Assembly: GCA_902769525.1 (NCBI GenBank)
Contig: CACXPG010000004.1
Span: 62,001 to 126,000 of the forward strand
DNA length: 64,000 bases
Source of the DNA: an uncultured Bacteroidia bacterium
Lineage (GTDB): Bacteria > Bacteroidota > Bacteroidia > Bacteroidales > UBA932
Reading direction: 5' to 3'
This document shows, one piece after another, positions 27,611 through 36,564 of the stretch. Position 1 is the stretch's first letter; each line of letters starts with the position of its first letter. The position numbers and the translations under genes were made by a program. Under the pieces are notes generated by a model that was given only the letters and a program-made list of their open reading frames with translations, did no database searches and was not told where the DNA came from.

Positions 27611-28423
27611 CTATTTATTATCCTGTCTATTCGTAGCTTCGTTTTCATCCCATTCCTTGAAGCGGCGGAACGGGTTGCGTCTTTTGCGGTCTATCAGGCG
27701 GCGACGGCAGAGGTTAGCGATGCGGTTGCACTGCTCCTCGTCGGACATTCCTACATGAGTGCGGGCCTGCGGGATATGCAGTTCATCGCTGAGCCACTCG
27801 TAGATTTCGAGCCTCTGCTTTGGAGTTTTCCAAAGCTGGTCAAGGTAGTGATGGGCACGGCGCTTGGCAAGGCGGAGTTTCTCGTCTGCCAGCCGGCCCA
27901 GGGCAGTGGTAGTGCCCTTGTAGCAGCCAACGTATGCACCGCAGTCCCGGCAGATGTAGATTGGACCGTAGGAGGTGCCGCCATAGATCTCCGTACTGTC
28001 TATCAGCTCCGTAGGTTTGCCACAGTAAGGGCAGGTTTTGCCAGTGTATACCAATGACTTCTCAATGGCCTTGACGACTTCGGGATTGGGAGTAACGGTG
28101 TAGTTCTGTTCACCTCTGTCGTGCCACGATGCCCAATCCAGGTAGTTAACCTTGTCTTCCCAATCTATGAGGAAAGACATGGCAACCTCGTCAGCACGGA
28201 TCTTGGATTTCTCTTCCTGGCTCATCAGCTTTATGCACCGGCGGTATTTGCCCATTGAGCTTAGGCCGTACTCCCGCACGTTTTCGTATGCGACAGTGAG
28301 TTCTGCATTCTCGTAATAGAGATGGCACTCGTAGTAGTTGCGGGCAGCAGACAGGAAATCCCCCTCCTGCTCATAAGCTTGAGCGGCTTCGTAAGAATAA
28401 AGTACTGATGCTGTTGATGACAT
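27611..28423 (-). CDS. DUF3268-type zinc-finger protein
   Basis: About 270 residues from the ATG at 28423 (MSSTASVLYSYEAAQ). The upstream in-frame ATG at 28462 would overlap the HD gene more deeply. The N-terminal 80 residues look helical, TPR-like (AAQAYEQEGDFLSAARNYYE). The central domain has CPYCGKPTELI, then YICRDCGAYVGCYKGT and ADEKLRLAKRRAHHYLDQLW, the four-Cys zinc ribbon and RxxAHxxxDxLW signature of DUF3268, often found in phage and mobile-element genomes. Its start overlaps nothing, but the HD gene ends 14 bases before, so they are co-transcribed. Confidence 0.82.
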   Translation of the reverse strand: MSSTASVLYSYEAAQAYEQEGDFLSAARNYYECHLYYENAELTVAYENVREYGLSSMGKYRRCIKLMSQEEKSKIRADEVAMSFLIDWEDKVNYLDWASWHDRGEQNYTVTPNPEVVKAIEKSLVYTGKTCPYCGKPTELIDSTEIYGGTSYGPIYICRDCGAYVGCYKGTTTALGRLADEKLRLAKRRAHHYLDQLWKTPKQRLEIYEWLSDELHIPQARTHVGMSDEEQCNRIANLCRRRLIDRKRRNPFRRFKEWDENEATNRQDNK

Positions 28424-28436
28424 ATTTCTATCGCGA

Positions 28437-29027
28437 TTATCGTTCAACCAGGCCGCTTGCAAAACCGTCGGAAAGCTGAATCAGGGAAACCAGCGGAGTC
28501 TTTTTCTTGGCGGCGTCTAAACTGCTTTTGTGCTCAGGGCTCTGCATCGGAAGATCCCAGGCCGTCATGTGCCAGCGGATGGCGAGCATCTCCTCAGGCT
28601 TGAGCTCCAGCCCCCAGGAAAGGAGCATGATGACAGACTTCTCGCCGTGGCCAAGCGGCATTCCTGCTTCATAGTCAACAGCATAGCCCTGATACTTCTC
28701 CCAGAAGCCGGAATCGTTCTTGCGGCTATGCATTGCTTCCTTATAGATATCCGTCTTGCAAACATCGTGAAGAAGCGTGCAGATGGCGATGCTGTCCAGC
28801 GGCAGCTGAGACTCAAGCTCCGGATTAATGCGCACAGCCTGCTCACGCAGAGTAAGGCCTGCCTGGTACACATTCATTGAATGCTCCAGAAGCCCGCCTT
28901 TGTAAGAAAGATGGAATTTAGTGGATGCCGGAGCCTCGTAGAACCCTAATTCTTCGAGCTTTGCCAACACATTTTCCATACCCTTGCGGTTTGTGGACTT
29001 GAGGATTTCGATAAATTTCTGTTTCAT
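28437..29027 (-). CDS. HD-domain hydrolase
   Basis: 196 residues. The HD superfamily metal ligands are visible: KGGLLEHSMNVY (first His), ICTLLHDVCKTDIYK (HD pair), PLGHGEKSVIML (His) and AIRWHMTAWDL (His), ending with QLSDGFASG (Asp). These enzymes are phosphohydrolases, often acting on nucleotides or nucleic acids; the substrate is unknown here. It is the first gene of the unit with the DUF3268 and retropepsin-like genes. A palindrome and a TATATTTG box lie just upstream. Confidence 0.87.
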   Translation of the reverse strand: MKQKFIEILKSTNRKGMENVLAKLEELGFYEAPASTKFHLSYKGGLLEHSMNVYQAGLTLREQAVRINPELESQLPLDSIAICTLLHDVCKTDIYKEAMHSRKNDSGFWEKYQGYAVDYEAGMPLGHGEKSVIMLLSWGLELKPEEMLAIRWHMTAWDLPMQSPEHKSSLDAAKKKTPLVSLIQLSDGFASGLVER

Positions 29028-29052
29028 ATAGATTTGCTGTTTAATACAAAGT

Positions 29053-29086
29053 GACCGGTTCTGTACCGGAACCAGTCACAAATATA
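29053..29086 (-). promoter_or_regulatory. Promoter of HD-domain operon with 5'-UTR palindrome
   Basis: TATATTTG on the minus strand (29086-29079) is a full -7 match. It is followed at once by a palindrome GGTTC-CGGTACA-GAACC with extended flanks (29077-29053). The palindrome covers the likely start point, so it could be an operator or a 5' hairpin. It has the same 5-7-5 geometry as the GCGAA repeat but a different sequence. Confidence 0.5.
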
Positions 29087-29129
29087 AATCAGGTCAGCGA
29101 ATTGAATCTTCGCAATGCTAAATACATCC

Positions 29130-30542
29130 CTATTCTTTTGCGACGCCCAACTCATCGCCCGTAAAGACTGCTGATACGCTCCAGATATCACTGCAATCTG
29201 CCGTAAAGTCGAACGACACATTCTTAGAATTCAGTCGTGCCAGTTGCATAGGAGCATCATAAATGTATGGCAATGTCTCTTTCATATAATCGGTCAGGTA
29301 AGATTCTGTCATACCTGCTAATGTATGGCGGTCAAGTCCTTTTATCAGAATATCGTAATGAACTGTCTGATTGTCATTTGAAAGGAAAACCTTCTTCAAC
29401 TCACTTCCCCCGACATATTCCATCGGCAATGCACTGTTAAACAAAGACAATATCTTGCTGAATGTCTGAGGGCTGGTAGTATGGGCTTCAGGCTGGGCTG
29501 CAAGTTCATCGGAAGAATAAGCAACTGTATAAAGATATTTTCCATCGTCACCGGAATAACGCCATTCCAGCCCGTAGCCGCCTTCTTCCAAGATATCGTA
29601 GACAGGATCTTTCTCCTTCAGATACTTGAGTTCTGTCCAGGTACTCTCTTTCCCCAGCAATGACATCAGCTCAAGCTGGTCTGCAGTGTAATCCTCTGCT
29701 CTCATACTGTCTATGACGAAATGATACACAAGACTTTTACCATCAAAAGTCATGTCTGTCGCTGTCAGGTCGTCACCGACTCTCTCCGGCAAACTTGCCC
29801 TTCTCTGCTGACAGACTTCTTCTATAATATTCTCGGGCTTATTGGCGGAAACGGCCTTTGAATAAATCTCTATGAAGCCTCCGATAAACAACAGAACAGG
29901 CAGAACTATTGAAAGTATGAACAGTATCTTGTTCAGGCCACTGACTTTTCTTGTTTCCTTTGGTATTCTCTCCTTAACATCTTCTGAAACATATAGATAG
30001 ATATAGAAAGCTACATTCCAGACCAAAGAGATTGCTACTGTTGAAACAGGATAAGCAATATCAGACTCATCCGCAAAGATTGCCACCACCAAATATATCA
30101 GCTTGGAAACAAATGACAGAACGAGAACACATTTGGCAAAGAAAACAGCATCAGGTTTCCTCTTTACAAAAGCATAAATGGTGTAACCCACAAAATACAA
30201 ATAGAACAGAAGGAAAACTATGTCAAACAGCAAAAACAATTTACTCCCGACATAATTTGCCTCGTCGAATTCTCTAACAAAACGGATAAAAGTGCTTACA
30301 GCACCTACTGGCAGCAGGAAATAAACGAAAAAAGCCAAAAAACCTTTGAGAGAAGAAGACTCCTCTATCTCTCTTTTCTTCTCTGCGATAGTTTCTATTT
30401 CTTTCTCGTCTTTCTGGAAATTAGGGCATTCTCCCTCGAAATCGGCAGGCTGGCCTGTAAGCTTACAAATCAAGCCCTTTTCCCAATCCATAGTGCGGTG
30501 GGGGCAGATTTTGCAGAACTGCAGTCGTTCTTCTCTAGTCAT
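29130..30542 (-). CDS. Membrane protein with N-terminal Cys cluster, unknown function
   Basis: 470 residues. The N-terminus has CKICPHRTMDWEKGLICKLTG and a later Cys, a possible metal-binding knuckle in the cytosol. Five or so hydrophobic segments follow (about residues 65-90, 100-125, 135-155, 165-185, 205-225), reminiscent of DUF2569-like membrane domains. The C-terminal 230 residues are soluble, with two similar-looking halves (LTATDMTFDGKSLVYHFVIDS and KKVFLSNDNQTVHYDILIKG), probably extracytoplasmic. It stands alone between the HD operon and the L,D-transpeptidase-like gene. Confidence 0.75.
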   Translation of the reverse strand: MTREERLQFCKICPHRTMDWEKGLICKLTGQPADFEGECPNFQKDEKEIETIAEKKREIEESSSLKGFLAFFVYFLLPVGAVSTFIRFVREFDEANYVGSKLFLLFDIVFLLFYLYFVGYTIYAFVKRKPDAVFFAKCVLVLSFVSKLIYLVVAIFADESDIAYPVSTVAISLVWNVAFYIYLYVSEDVKERIPKETRKVSGLNKILFILSIVLPVLLFIGGFIEIYSKAVSANKPENIIEEVCQQRRASLPERVGDDLTATDMTFDGKSLVYHFVIDSMRAEDYTADQLELMSLLGKESTWTELKYLKEKDPVYDILEEGGYGLEWRYSGDDGKYLYTVAYSSDELAAQPEAHTTSPQTFSKILSLFNSALPMEYVGGSELKKVFLSNDNQTVHYDILIKGLDRHTLAGMTESYLTDYMKETLPYIYDAPMQLARLNSKNVSFDFTADCSDIWSVSAVFTGDELGVAKE

Positions 30543-30598
30543 GGGTAACTTTTTTATCCTGTTATTTGCTTATAAAGTTAATGAAGATTATTAGAAAA

Positions 30599-31234
30599 TT
30601 ACTTTTTACTGCAATAACTCCATAACAGGAGGTTCTTTTTCTCACTCTTGATAAGTTTCTCAAGGTAGTTCATGCCGCTGGAACCAACGGTTATACAGCC
30701 CTTGCAGCTTGGTCCATGAAGAGGAATGTATTTTTTAAAGCTCCAGATATCAACCCATGTGGATCGGTGAACCATTATCCCTTTAGCAAACGCATTAGAG
30801 TTTGTGGAATCATAGCCTGACATCCTAAAGCTTCTTTTTAGTTTCTTTCCGTGCTTATCCTTATGAACCTCAAATCGCCCAAGCAAGGAACAATTACTGC
30901 CTATTTTATTACTGAAAATCGGCTTTTGCTTCGTGCTTCCACCACCGTTTCCGTGCATTACATGAAACTTTCTTACTACTTTTCCTGCCTTGAAATCCCA
31001 CACGAAAAGGCGTGGTGTTCCAGAGGGTATGGAGTAGTCAACAAAAATGGCATAATTGGCGCTGAGCCCTTTCTTCTTGGCGAAAGCAAGGGCGTCGTCA
31101 GCTCGCTCGGCAATGGGTACATCGCTGTAAATCTGAGGATCCCACTGTTTTTCGGAAAAGATTATAGCTAAATACAGCGGAAGCGCAAGGCCTATGCAGC
31201 ATACTATGATTGGTATAATTCGTTTCACTTTCAT
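30599..31234 (-). CDS. L,D-transpeptidase-like (YkuD_2) membrane-anchored protein
   Basis: 211 residues with one N-terminal helix (about 5-25) acting as signal or anchor. The domain carries FHVMHGNGGGST, FSNKIGSNCSLLGRFEV, FAKGIMVHRSTWVD and LHGPSCKGCITVGSSG. His in MVHRS and Cys in CKGCITV match the catalytic HxxxxxS...SxGC pattern of L,D-transpeptidase catalytic-domain proteins. It likely acts on peptidoglycan in the periplasm. Its promoter has the shared inverted repeat. Confidence 0.83.
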   Translation of the reverse strand: MKVKRIIPIIVCCIGLALPLYLAIIFSEKQWDPQIYSDVPIAERADDALAFAKKKGLSANYAIFVDYSIPSGTPRLFVWDFKAGKVVRKFHVMHGNGGGSTKQKPIFSNKIGSNCSLLGRFEVHKDKHGKKLKRSFRMSGYDSTNSNAFAKGIMVHRSTWVDIWSFKKYIPLHGPSCKGCITVGSSGMNYLEKLIKSEKKNLLLWSYCSKK

Positions 31235-31279
31235 TTTCCTGTATGTAAAATTATTTTTCTGTTAATGTCAATTTTTTCC

Positions 31280-31314
31280 CAAAGGTAACCTCTATATGCG
31301 AACTATATCTTCGC
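31280..31314 (-). promoter_or_regulatory. GCGAA-N7-TTCGC operator and -7 box upstream of L,D-transpeptidase-like gene
   Basis: On the minus strand GCGAA-GATATAG-TTCGC (31314-31298), then 10 bases and TACCTTTG (31287-31280), a full TAnnTTTG match. The start codon follows 45 bases later. Confidence 0.68.
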
Positions 31315-31327
31315 GCATTACCTTGAC

Positions 31328-32572
31328 TTATTCCACGAACAAGTCCTCCCCGAGAGCAGATGGCTGAAGCATAAAGCTCAAAGGATAGTAGTATGTAAGA
31401 GAAATGCACTCGTTGCCATAGTCTGAGCCCATCCTGTCGAGACACTCGGTAATGATGAGATTCTTTGCCACCATCAGATCCCTGGAGTAATCCCCGTCCG
31501 GATTCTTCTGGATATGTCTAAGCAATGAATTAATGCACAGCGCCTTGACCTGACTGTAGTAGTTGTCGGGAATAATGCTGAATGAAGAACATCCACCATA
31601 CTCGAACTGACAGTATGCCCTCCAGACATTCCAGACTTCAAACAAGTACTTTGTATAAATGCCAGATTCCATGATTTCTCCCAAGTACAGAAGGCCGTAA
31701 CTAGGCGCATGGTATGTGAGCTCAATGGCAAGAATTGCCCGTCTGTCTATGTCTTTCTCACGTTCAACAGCCCGCATCAAGTGAGCCACCTCCTCTTCTG
31801 AAAAATCTTGCTCTCTCATCTTGAACAATACGTCAAACTCGGGGACATAGGCCTTTTTGTTGTACCATTCCCAGAAATCAACGCTGTTGTTGACTACAGT
31901 ATAGTCCGTCAATTTCGGAAAGAGGATAAAGTTGTCTTTGTAGTCTTTCACTGACTTCCAGATAGGATTTTCATCCTCCAGGCCACCGTCATAATCGCGA
32001 TAGGCATCAAGAAGCAATTGTGCCGAAGAGAGGGCCTGCTTGTCAGGAATAGCTCTTTCCAGAACATCCGCAGGCACATTAGGCATATCCTCAGCGATTA
32101 TCTTCCGCTTTTCTTTCAGCTTTTCGGCATCGCTTTTTACGCTATTGTCATTGTATTTTCTGAGATAGAGCTGAACTGCATGATTCACCAGGTTTCCTAC
32201 AGTCACGTAGTTGAACATGCTCTGGACATTTTTGACCATAGCTGTCTGCTTTATATCCTTGTCAGGAAAGAAGAAGGCCTTTTCATCAGGTGTAAACTTG
32301 TAGTCTAGCCTGTAATCCCGCGGCGTTTCCGGCTGGAGTTTGCTCATATACTCGTCAGAAGTGAGTTTCTGCTCGCAAAGCCTGTACGGTTCCCCGGAAA
32401 ACTTCAGGTCCGTAATCTTGAAGTCTTTGAACCTCAAGGTATCTGCCACCATCGCTGAAGATACCGGTCCTGTATGTTTTGTGCTCTGGCCGCTTGATTT
32501 ACAGCTAATTGAACTGATAGCAAAGATTGTTGCAACGGCCAGTGTCATTACTGAAGACAGTTTGTTTCTCAT
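31328..32572 (-). CDS. Putative lipoprotein, unknown function
   Basis: About 414 residues from ATG 32572 (MRNKLSSVMTLAVATIFAISSISC); the frame extends 13 residues further upstream, but that overlaps the promoter. The lipobox ISSISC predicts a lipidated, surface or periplasmic protein. The mature part is helical and acidic, with regular Tyr/Asp-rich stretches, and I do not recognise it. Its promoter carries the shared inverted repeat. The gene sits between the L,D-transpeptidase-like gene and a secreted 767-aa protein, both on the same strand. Confidence 0.75.
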   Translation of the reverse strand: MRNKLSSVMTLAVATIFAISSISCKSSGQSTKHTGPVSSAMVADTLRFKDFKITDLKFSGEPYRLCEQKLTSDEYMSKLQPETPRDYRLDYKFTPDEKAFFFPDKDIKQTAMVKNVQSMFNYVTVGNLVNHAVQLYLRKYNDNSVKSDAEKLKEKRKIIAEDMPNVPADVLERAIPDKQALSSAQLLLDAYRDYDGGLEDENPIWKSVKDYKDNFILFPKLTDYTVVNNSVDFWEWYNKKAYVPEFDVLFKMREQDFSEEEVAHLMRAVEREKDIDRRAILAIELTYHAPSYGLLYLGEIMESGIYTKYLFEVWNVWRAYCQFEYGGCSSFSIIPDNYYSQVKALCINSLLRHIQKNPDGDYSRDLMVAKNLIITECLDRMGSDYGNECISLTYYYPLSFMLQPSALGEDLFVE

Positions 32573-32613
32573 ATACTCCTCGATATTTGTCGTTATTGTT
32601 ATCATTTTCATCG

Positions 32614-32648
32614 CAAAGGTAAATGCTATGCCCGAATCCTATCTTCGC
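32614..32648 (-). promoter_or_regulatory. GCGAA-N7-TTCGC operator and -7 box upstream of lipoprotein gene
   Basis: On the minus strand GCGAA-GATAGGA-TTCGG (32648-32632, last base degenerate), then 10 bases and TACCTTTG (32621-32614). The chosen start codon at 32572 is 41 bases further on. Confidence 0.62.
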
Positions 32649-32659
32649 TTACAATCCTA

Positions 32660-34963
32660 TCAAAAAGTATGTACAAAACTTTGCATATGTTGCAGGTATC
32701 TGCCCTGCCAGTTGACGGAAGGCTTTTCATAATGATAGTCCTTCCAGGTGTCACAGTGGGATTCTATGTAATCAGACGCCTGGGTGCCTTTAAACTGCTC
32801 TACAACGTATGAATGGTTGCCATGGAAAAACTCCAGAGAGGCCTTTATGTTGTCGTCGTCGCATATCTGGAGAGCCTGGGAATACAGTTCTTCCGCCCTT
32901 GCAAAGGCCTTCTGCTGTGCTTTGAAAAGTGTTGAGGTGGTGTCGGTATCATCTCCAGCGTGTATTCCGTAAAAGGCAAGAGCCCAGGAGTTACCCATAG
33001 AATTGCGCATTCCTGTGGCGTATTCTGTCATCAGCAAAGCCTTGCGGCCAGGGTCTTTGCATTTCTGGATATCCTTTTCCAGCGAAGCCATCTTCCGGGC
33101 GAAACTGTACTTGACGTCATAAACCGGAGGGTTAGACTCTTTCTCTGCCGAGAAAGGGGCACGGAAAAGATATTCATTAGTGTTAAGGCGCAACTGGTAG
33201 TTTGCAGGAACAGATTCCAGATACTTTTCTGCCTCAGCATAACGAAGATCCCTTATCAGCTTGGTGCCAACTATGTCATACAGGTAATCTTTGCCATAAT
33301 ACCCCTTTTCCCTGGCCATTCTGTAGAGCAGACTCTGCGATTTTTCCATGTTTCGCACATAATCAATCACATAGCTGGTCTGAATGCTGTCCATAATCAT
33401 AAAAGAAGTGGTCTGGAAATCCATGCCATTATCCTGCAGCAGGGCATAAGGATTGTCATCCTTACTGCGGGCGGCCTCAGAAACGCTAAGGCGTCTGGCC
33501 CTTACAGATTCAAGATTCCCAATTTTTCCAATTACCGAGCCTGAAGCATCCAGCATATTAAGGAAGGCATAGTTGGAAAGGTTGGCAAACGCTATCGCTG
33601 AGGAATACTTGCCTTTAGAAAGAAGGGTCGGGCAGACCTTGGCCTGAAGTATCTTGACAAGCATCTTATTGAGATACCCCGCCTTGTATTCTTTTATCGG
33701 CAGGTCCTGTTCGCCATCCCAGGCCCAGGCCATAGACCTGATATCCAGAATCCCGTTAAGTTCCCAGGAATCTTTCAAAGATTCAGGCAGAGCTTTTTGC
33801 ATTTGACCAATAAGCCAGGATGTGTGCTGTGCCATATTATTCTCATACGACTGAGAATATGGCTTTGAGGCCTCCATCCAGAACCTGAAAATGTGTATCT
33901 GGTCTTTAATGAACTGGGAACCACGGCTTTTGGCGGCCTTGGCAAGAAGCGATTCGGCCTTTGATGAGTCTCCCAGAAGATAGCTGATGTAAGAAGCCGT
34001 GTAAAGCCAGAAATCAGTGTCGTGAACGCTTTTATCCGCCGCATACTTCTGGCAGACAGGAAGGTATTTCCTCAGGAGGCCTTCATCGTATTCATCAAGT
34101 GTTATTGTTCCATCCTTATTCCAGCACCTGTCATCAATCATATAGATATCGCCTTCTATTACGTCCCTTAGAAAAAGAGAATATTCGCTGAACATTTCAT
34201 CGGTGTTGCCACCCATACGGCTATAGTTTCTGCAATCGTTGGCCTTTGCGTAATACTTGAGTGCATTAGGAGTGTCGGCCAGGCTCTCGTACGCGCCAGC
34301 AACATATCCGTAGCATAGCTGACGGATAATGTCGTCATTCATTGCCGGGCTGAGGCGTTTCCACTCAGAAACACACTCATCATACTCTTGAAGAGAAATC
34401 AAAGCCCTCATTTCCTGCAATATATACCTGTTATAGTATAACCCGCCCTTATTTGTTTCAGCCTTGCATTTCTCAACGATTTCTTTAAGGGACAAATAAT
34501 CTTCATCATCTTCTGACGGGTAGAACCATACAGAAGACATATTGAGCCTGGTTATTTCGCACTTTTTTGCCAGAAGCAGAAATTCCAGGGCTTCCCGGTC
34601 GCTGAGAAGATGAATAGAAAAGAAATTCGTGCCGTTATATGGATCCTTCCCGGAGGCTATCATCCTTAATGTATCCAAGCTGCACTTGTATACTACTTCA
34701 TATATTTCACTTACAGAAGCATCAGTCCCTGTCTGCACCTTCCATAGAAGGCAGTTGTCATCGGCTCCAGCATTATAATTGAACTTGAAGCACATATGGT
34801 CCCTGTCAAACGGGGTAGACCAGTTTTTAAGGTCAGGCCGGCCACGGTACATTGAGTATTCTCGGGGGCTTATGTAAGGCCCCCAGCAAGCCTCTGCCGG
34901 GGTGCTTAACACTAAAGCTAAAAGGCTAGTTAATGCTGCAATTGTATATGCTATCGATTTCAT
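32660..34963 (-). CDS. Secreted TPR-like helical protein, unknown function
   Basis: About 767 residues. The signal peptide MKSIAYTIAALTSLLALVL ends near AEACWGPYISPREY. The rest is a long helical-repeat protein of TPR/SEL1 type: SVSEIYEVVYKCSLDTLRM, YESLADTPNALKYYAKANDC, SKAESLLAKAAKSRG, YAEAEKYLESVPANYQ and FARAEELYSQALQICDD are visible repeat-like helices. Family not recognised. The start overlaps the preceding lipoprotein gene (34926-36026) by 38 bases, so the two are co-expressed. An alternative ATG is two codons upstream. Confidence 0.75.
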   Translation of the reverse strand: MKSIAYTIAALTSLLALVLSTPAEACWGPYISPREYSMYRGRPDLKNWSTPFDRDHMCFKFNYNAGADDNCLLWKVQTGTDASVSEIYEVVYKCSLDTLRMIASGKDPYNGTNFFSIHLLSDREALEFLLLAKKCEITRLNMSSVWFYPSEDDEDYLSLKEIVEKCKAETNKGGLYYNRYILQEMRALISLQEYDECVSEWKRLSPAMNDDIIRQLCYGYVAGAYESLADTPNALKYYAKANDCRNYSRMGGNTDEMFSEYSLFLRDVIEGDIYMIDDRCWNKDGTITLDEYDEGLLRKYLPVCQKYAADKSVHDTDFWLYTASYISYLLGDSSKAESLLAKAAKSRGSQFIKDQIHIFRFWMEASKPYSQSYENNMAQHTSWLIGQMQKALPESLKDSWELNGILDIRSMAWAWDGEQDLPIKEYKAGYLNKMLVKILQAKVCPTLLSKGKYSSAIAFANLSNYAFLNMLDASGSVIGKIGNLESVRARRLSVSEAARSKDDNPYALLQDNGMDFQTTSFMIMDSIQTSYVIDYVRNMEKSQSLLYRMAREKGYYGKDYLYDIVGTKLIRDLRYAEAEKYLESVPANYQLRLNTNEYLFRAPFSAEKESNPPVYDVKYSFARKMASLEKDIQKCKDPGRKALLMTEYATGMRNSMGNSWALAFYGIHAGDDTDTTSTLFKAQQKAFARAEELYSQALQICDDDNIKASLEFFHGNHSYVVEQFKGTQASDYIESHCDTWKDYHYEKPSVNWQGRYLQHMQSFVHTF

Positions 34964-36026
34964 TGGCATTGAATTGGTTAAGTTGTGCAGAATCCAGATG
35001 GAAGAGAATAATGTCGCGGCAATTGTCTTTCAAGGCATTGAAAACAAGCTTCTTGGTTTTCATTATTTCATTATAGTCCGATACCTCGGGACGAATCTTG
35101 TCGCCTTTTCTGATATGCTGGCCGTCTACAAAATGATCTTTATTCACCGACAGGCGGTTAGTGCCATTTATCGCCGAGTAAAGAGTTGTATCGGAGAAAT
35201 CGCTTGTATGCAGAATGGCATTGAACGTGTTCAGACCGTCAAACCAGAGCCCCCATCTGTAAGCCGGGAAAGCCAAGTCTAGTGGCAGGCCGAATTCCCC
35301 GGAATCTTTCAGATACAGCTCCACGTCTTCACTGGACAGAATGGAATTCTTGCTGTAGTAATTCTTGAAAGAGCCTGTATTGTAAAGCATTAGCACTCCA
35401 CGGTCAACAGGCGGCAGAGACGATGTGTTTTTCAGTTGAGAAACCCTGATTGTGGCGCTCAACACAACGCTGTCGCCGATGAGCTTTCTGACCTCATTGC
35501 ACAAATTGTTAAATGCCCCGGCATCTCGCCAGGAATAGTCGCAGTCCAACTGAAGTTCCTTTACCTCTCCCAGATTGTTGTATGAAGCCATATTACGCAC
35601 CCTTTTCACGATTTTCTCGGCTCCTCCGCCGATATCTGCCATTCTTCTTACGGCTTCCGTAGAAATGAAAACCACCGGCACAATTTCAACGCCATCCGGC
35701 TTCGGGGAGTCAAACCTTACTGTAGCCACCGGCGCGATGTAATCATCTTCCCCCGAATACGGAACCACATCAAAAAACTTCACATAAACCCTCTTTATGG
35801 AATGCTGTTTCAGGAACTCCAGCTCGTTCCTGTTCGGGTTGAAGACAGTTTTCCACCAATAGATTCCGTTCCCGTGTCTTGCCCCTGGCTTGACAGTCTT
35901 GTTTTCAGCCGGAGTATCTTTCTTTGCCCCGGAGCAGCCAACCGCCGCTGCCAGAAGACATAACATCAAAAGCATATTGACAAACAAAACCCTGTTTTTT
36001 AATTTATTAAATACAATAGACGACAT
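34926..36026 (-). CDS. Lipoprotein with DUF3142-like TIM-barrel region
   Basis: 366 residues. The N-terminal hydrophobic stretch ends in the lipobox AAAVGC, with Cys31 lipidated. The mature domain reads GIYWWKTVFNPNRNELEFLKQHSIKRVYVKFFDV, then VKELQLDCDYSWRDAG and MLYNTGSFKNYY, and later LDLAFPAYRWGLWFDG. These strand-helix units, with a conserved D-D pair on a strand, resemble DUF3142/glycoside-hydrolase-like barrels, suggesting carbohydrate binding or cleavage at the cell surface. It overlaps the 767-aa secreted protein gene downstream. The assignment is tentative. Confidence 0.72.
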   Translation of the reverse strand: MSSIVFNKLKNRVLFVNMLLMLCLLAAAVGCSGAKKDTPAENKTVKPGARHGNGIYWWKTVFNPNRNELEFLKQHSIKRVYVKFFDVVPYSGEDDYIAPVATVRFDSPKPDGVEIVPVVFISTEAVRRMADIGGGAEKIVKRVRNMASYNNLGEVKELQLDCDYSWRDAGAFNNLCNEVRKLIGDSVVLSATIRVSQLKNTSSLPPVDRGVLMLYNTGSFKNYYSKNSILSSEDVELYLKDSGEFGLPLDLAFPAYRWGLWFDGLNTFNAILHTSDFSDTTLYSAINGTNRLSVNKDHFVDGQHIRKGDKIRPEVSDYNEIMKTKKLVFNALKDNCRDIILFHLDSAQLNQFNANEIDSIYNCSIN

Positions 36027-36147
36027 AAAATACAGAATAGTATAACCGATTACTTTACTATACGAAATTCACATTTATCTTGATATTTGTCAAGTGCGTT
36101 TCGGTGGCAATGTACCAACTGAAAGCGGGCTGTATGAAATGAAGGGG

Positions 36148-36184
36148 GCGAAGATACCCATCGCGATAATTATTGCTATTTTTG
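36148..36184 (+). promoter_or_regulatory. GCGAA-N7-ATCGC operator variant and -7 box upstream of LytTR gene
   Basis: GCGAA-GATACCC-ATCGC (36148-36164, one mismatch), 12 bases, then TATTTTTG (36177-36184). The spacer is two bases longer than in most copies. The box ends only 4 bases before the GTG start, so the transcript would be nearly leaderless. Confidence 0.5.
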
Positions 36185-36188
36185 CATC

Positions 36189-36560
36189 GTGGCAACGCAT
36201 CTGGTCATATCAAAAGGAACGGAACTGTACAGGTTCCCGCTGGACTGCCTGGTCTGCATTGAGGCAGACGGCAACTATTCGTATGCCACAACCCGGGACG
36301 GAAAAAGGTCTCTGATATGCGAGCAGCTTGGCAAGATTGAGGAGCTTATAGCCCAGCAGATGGGAGGCGAAAACTCCATTTTCATACGAATTGGCCGGAG
36401 CCTGATTATCAACAAGGAATACATTTACCACATAGATATATCCAGGAAAGTTCTTGTAATGTCGGACTGCAAAGGTCTGAGCAAGGAACTTTCGGCTTCC
36501 CGCGAGGCCCTGATTCAGCTCAAGGAGTTCGTGGAGAAGTCTGTAAACCCAAACACTTGA
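36189..36560 (+). CDS. Single-domain LytTR DNA-binding regulator
   Basis: 123 residues, almost all a LytTR domain: LYRFPLDCLVCIEADGNYSYATT, FIRIGRSLIINKEYIYHIDISRKVLVMSD, and then an amphipathic C-terminal helix. There is no receiver domain or membrane segment, so it is not a classic response regulator. The start is the GTG at 36189; no ATG fits upstream in frame. A 313-aa membrane protein gene begins 4 bases after it. Its promoter carries a variant of the inverted repeat, so it may belong to the same regulon or control it. Confidence 0.85.
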   Translation: MATHLVISKGTELYRFPLDCLVCIEADGNYSYATTRDGKRSLICEQLGKIEELIAQQMGGENSIFIRIGRSLIINKEYIYHIDISRKVLVMSDCKGLSKELSASREALIQLKEFVEKSVNPNT

Positions 36561-36564
36561 TTTT

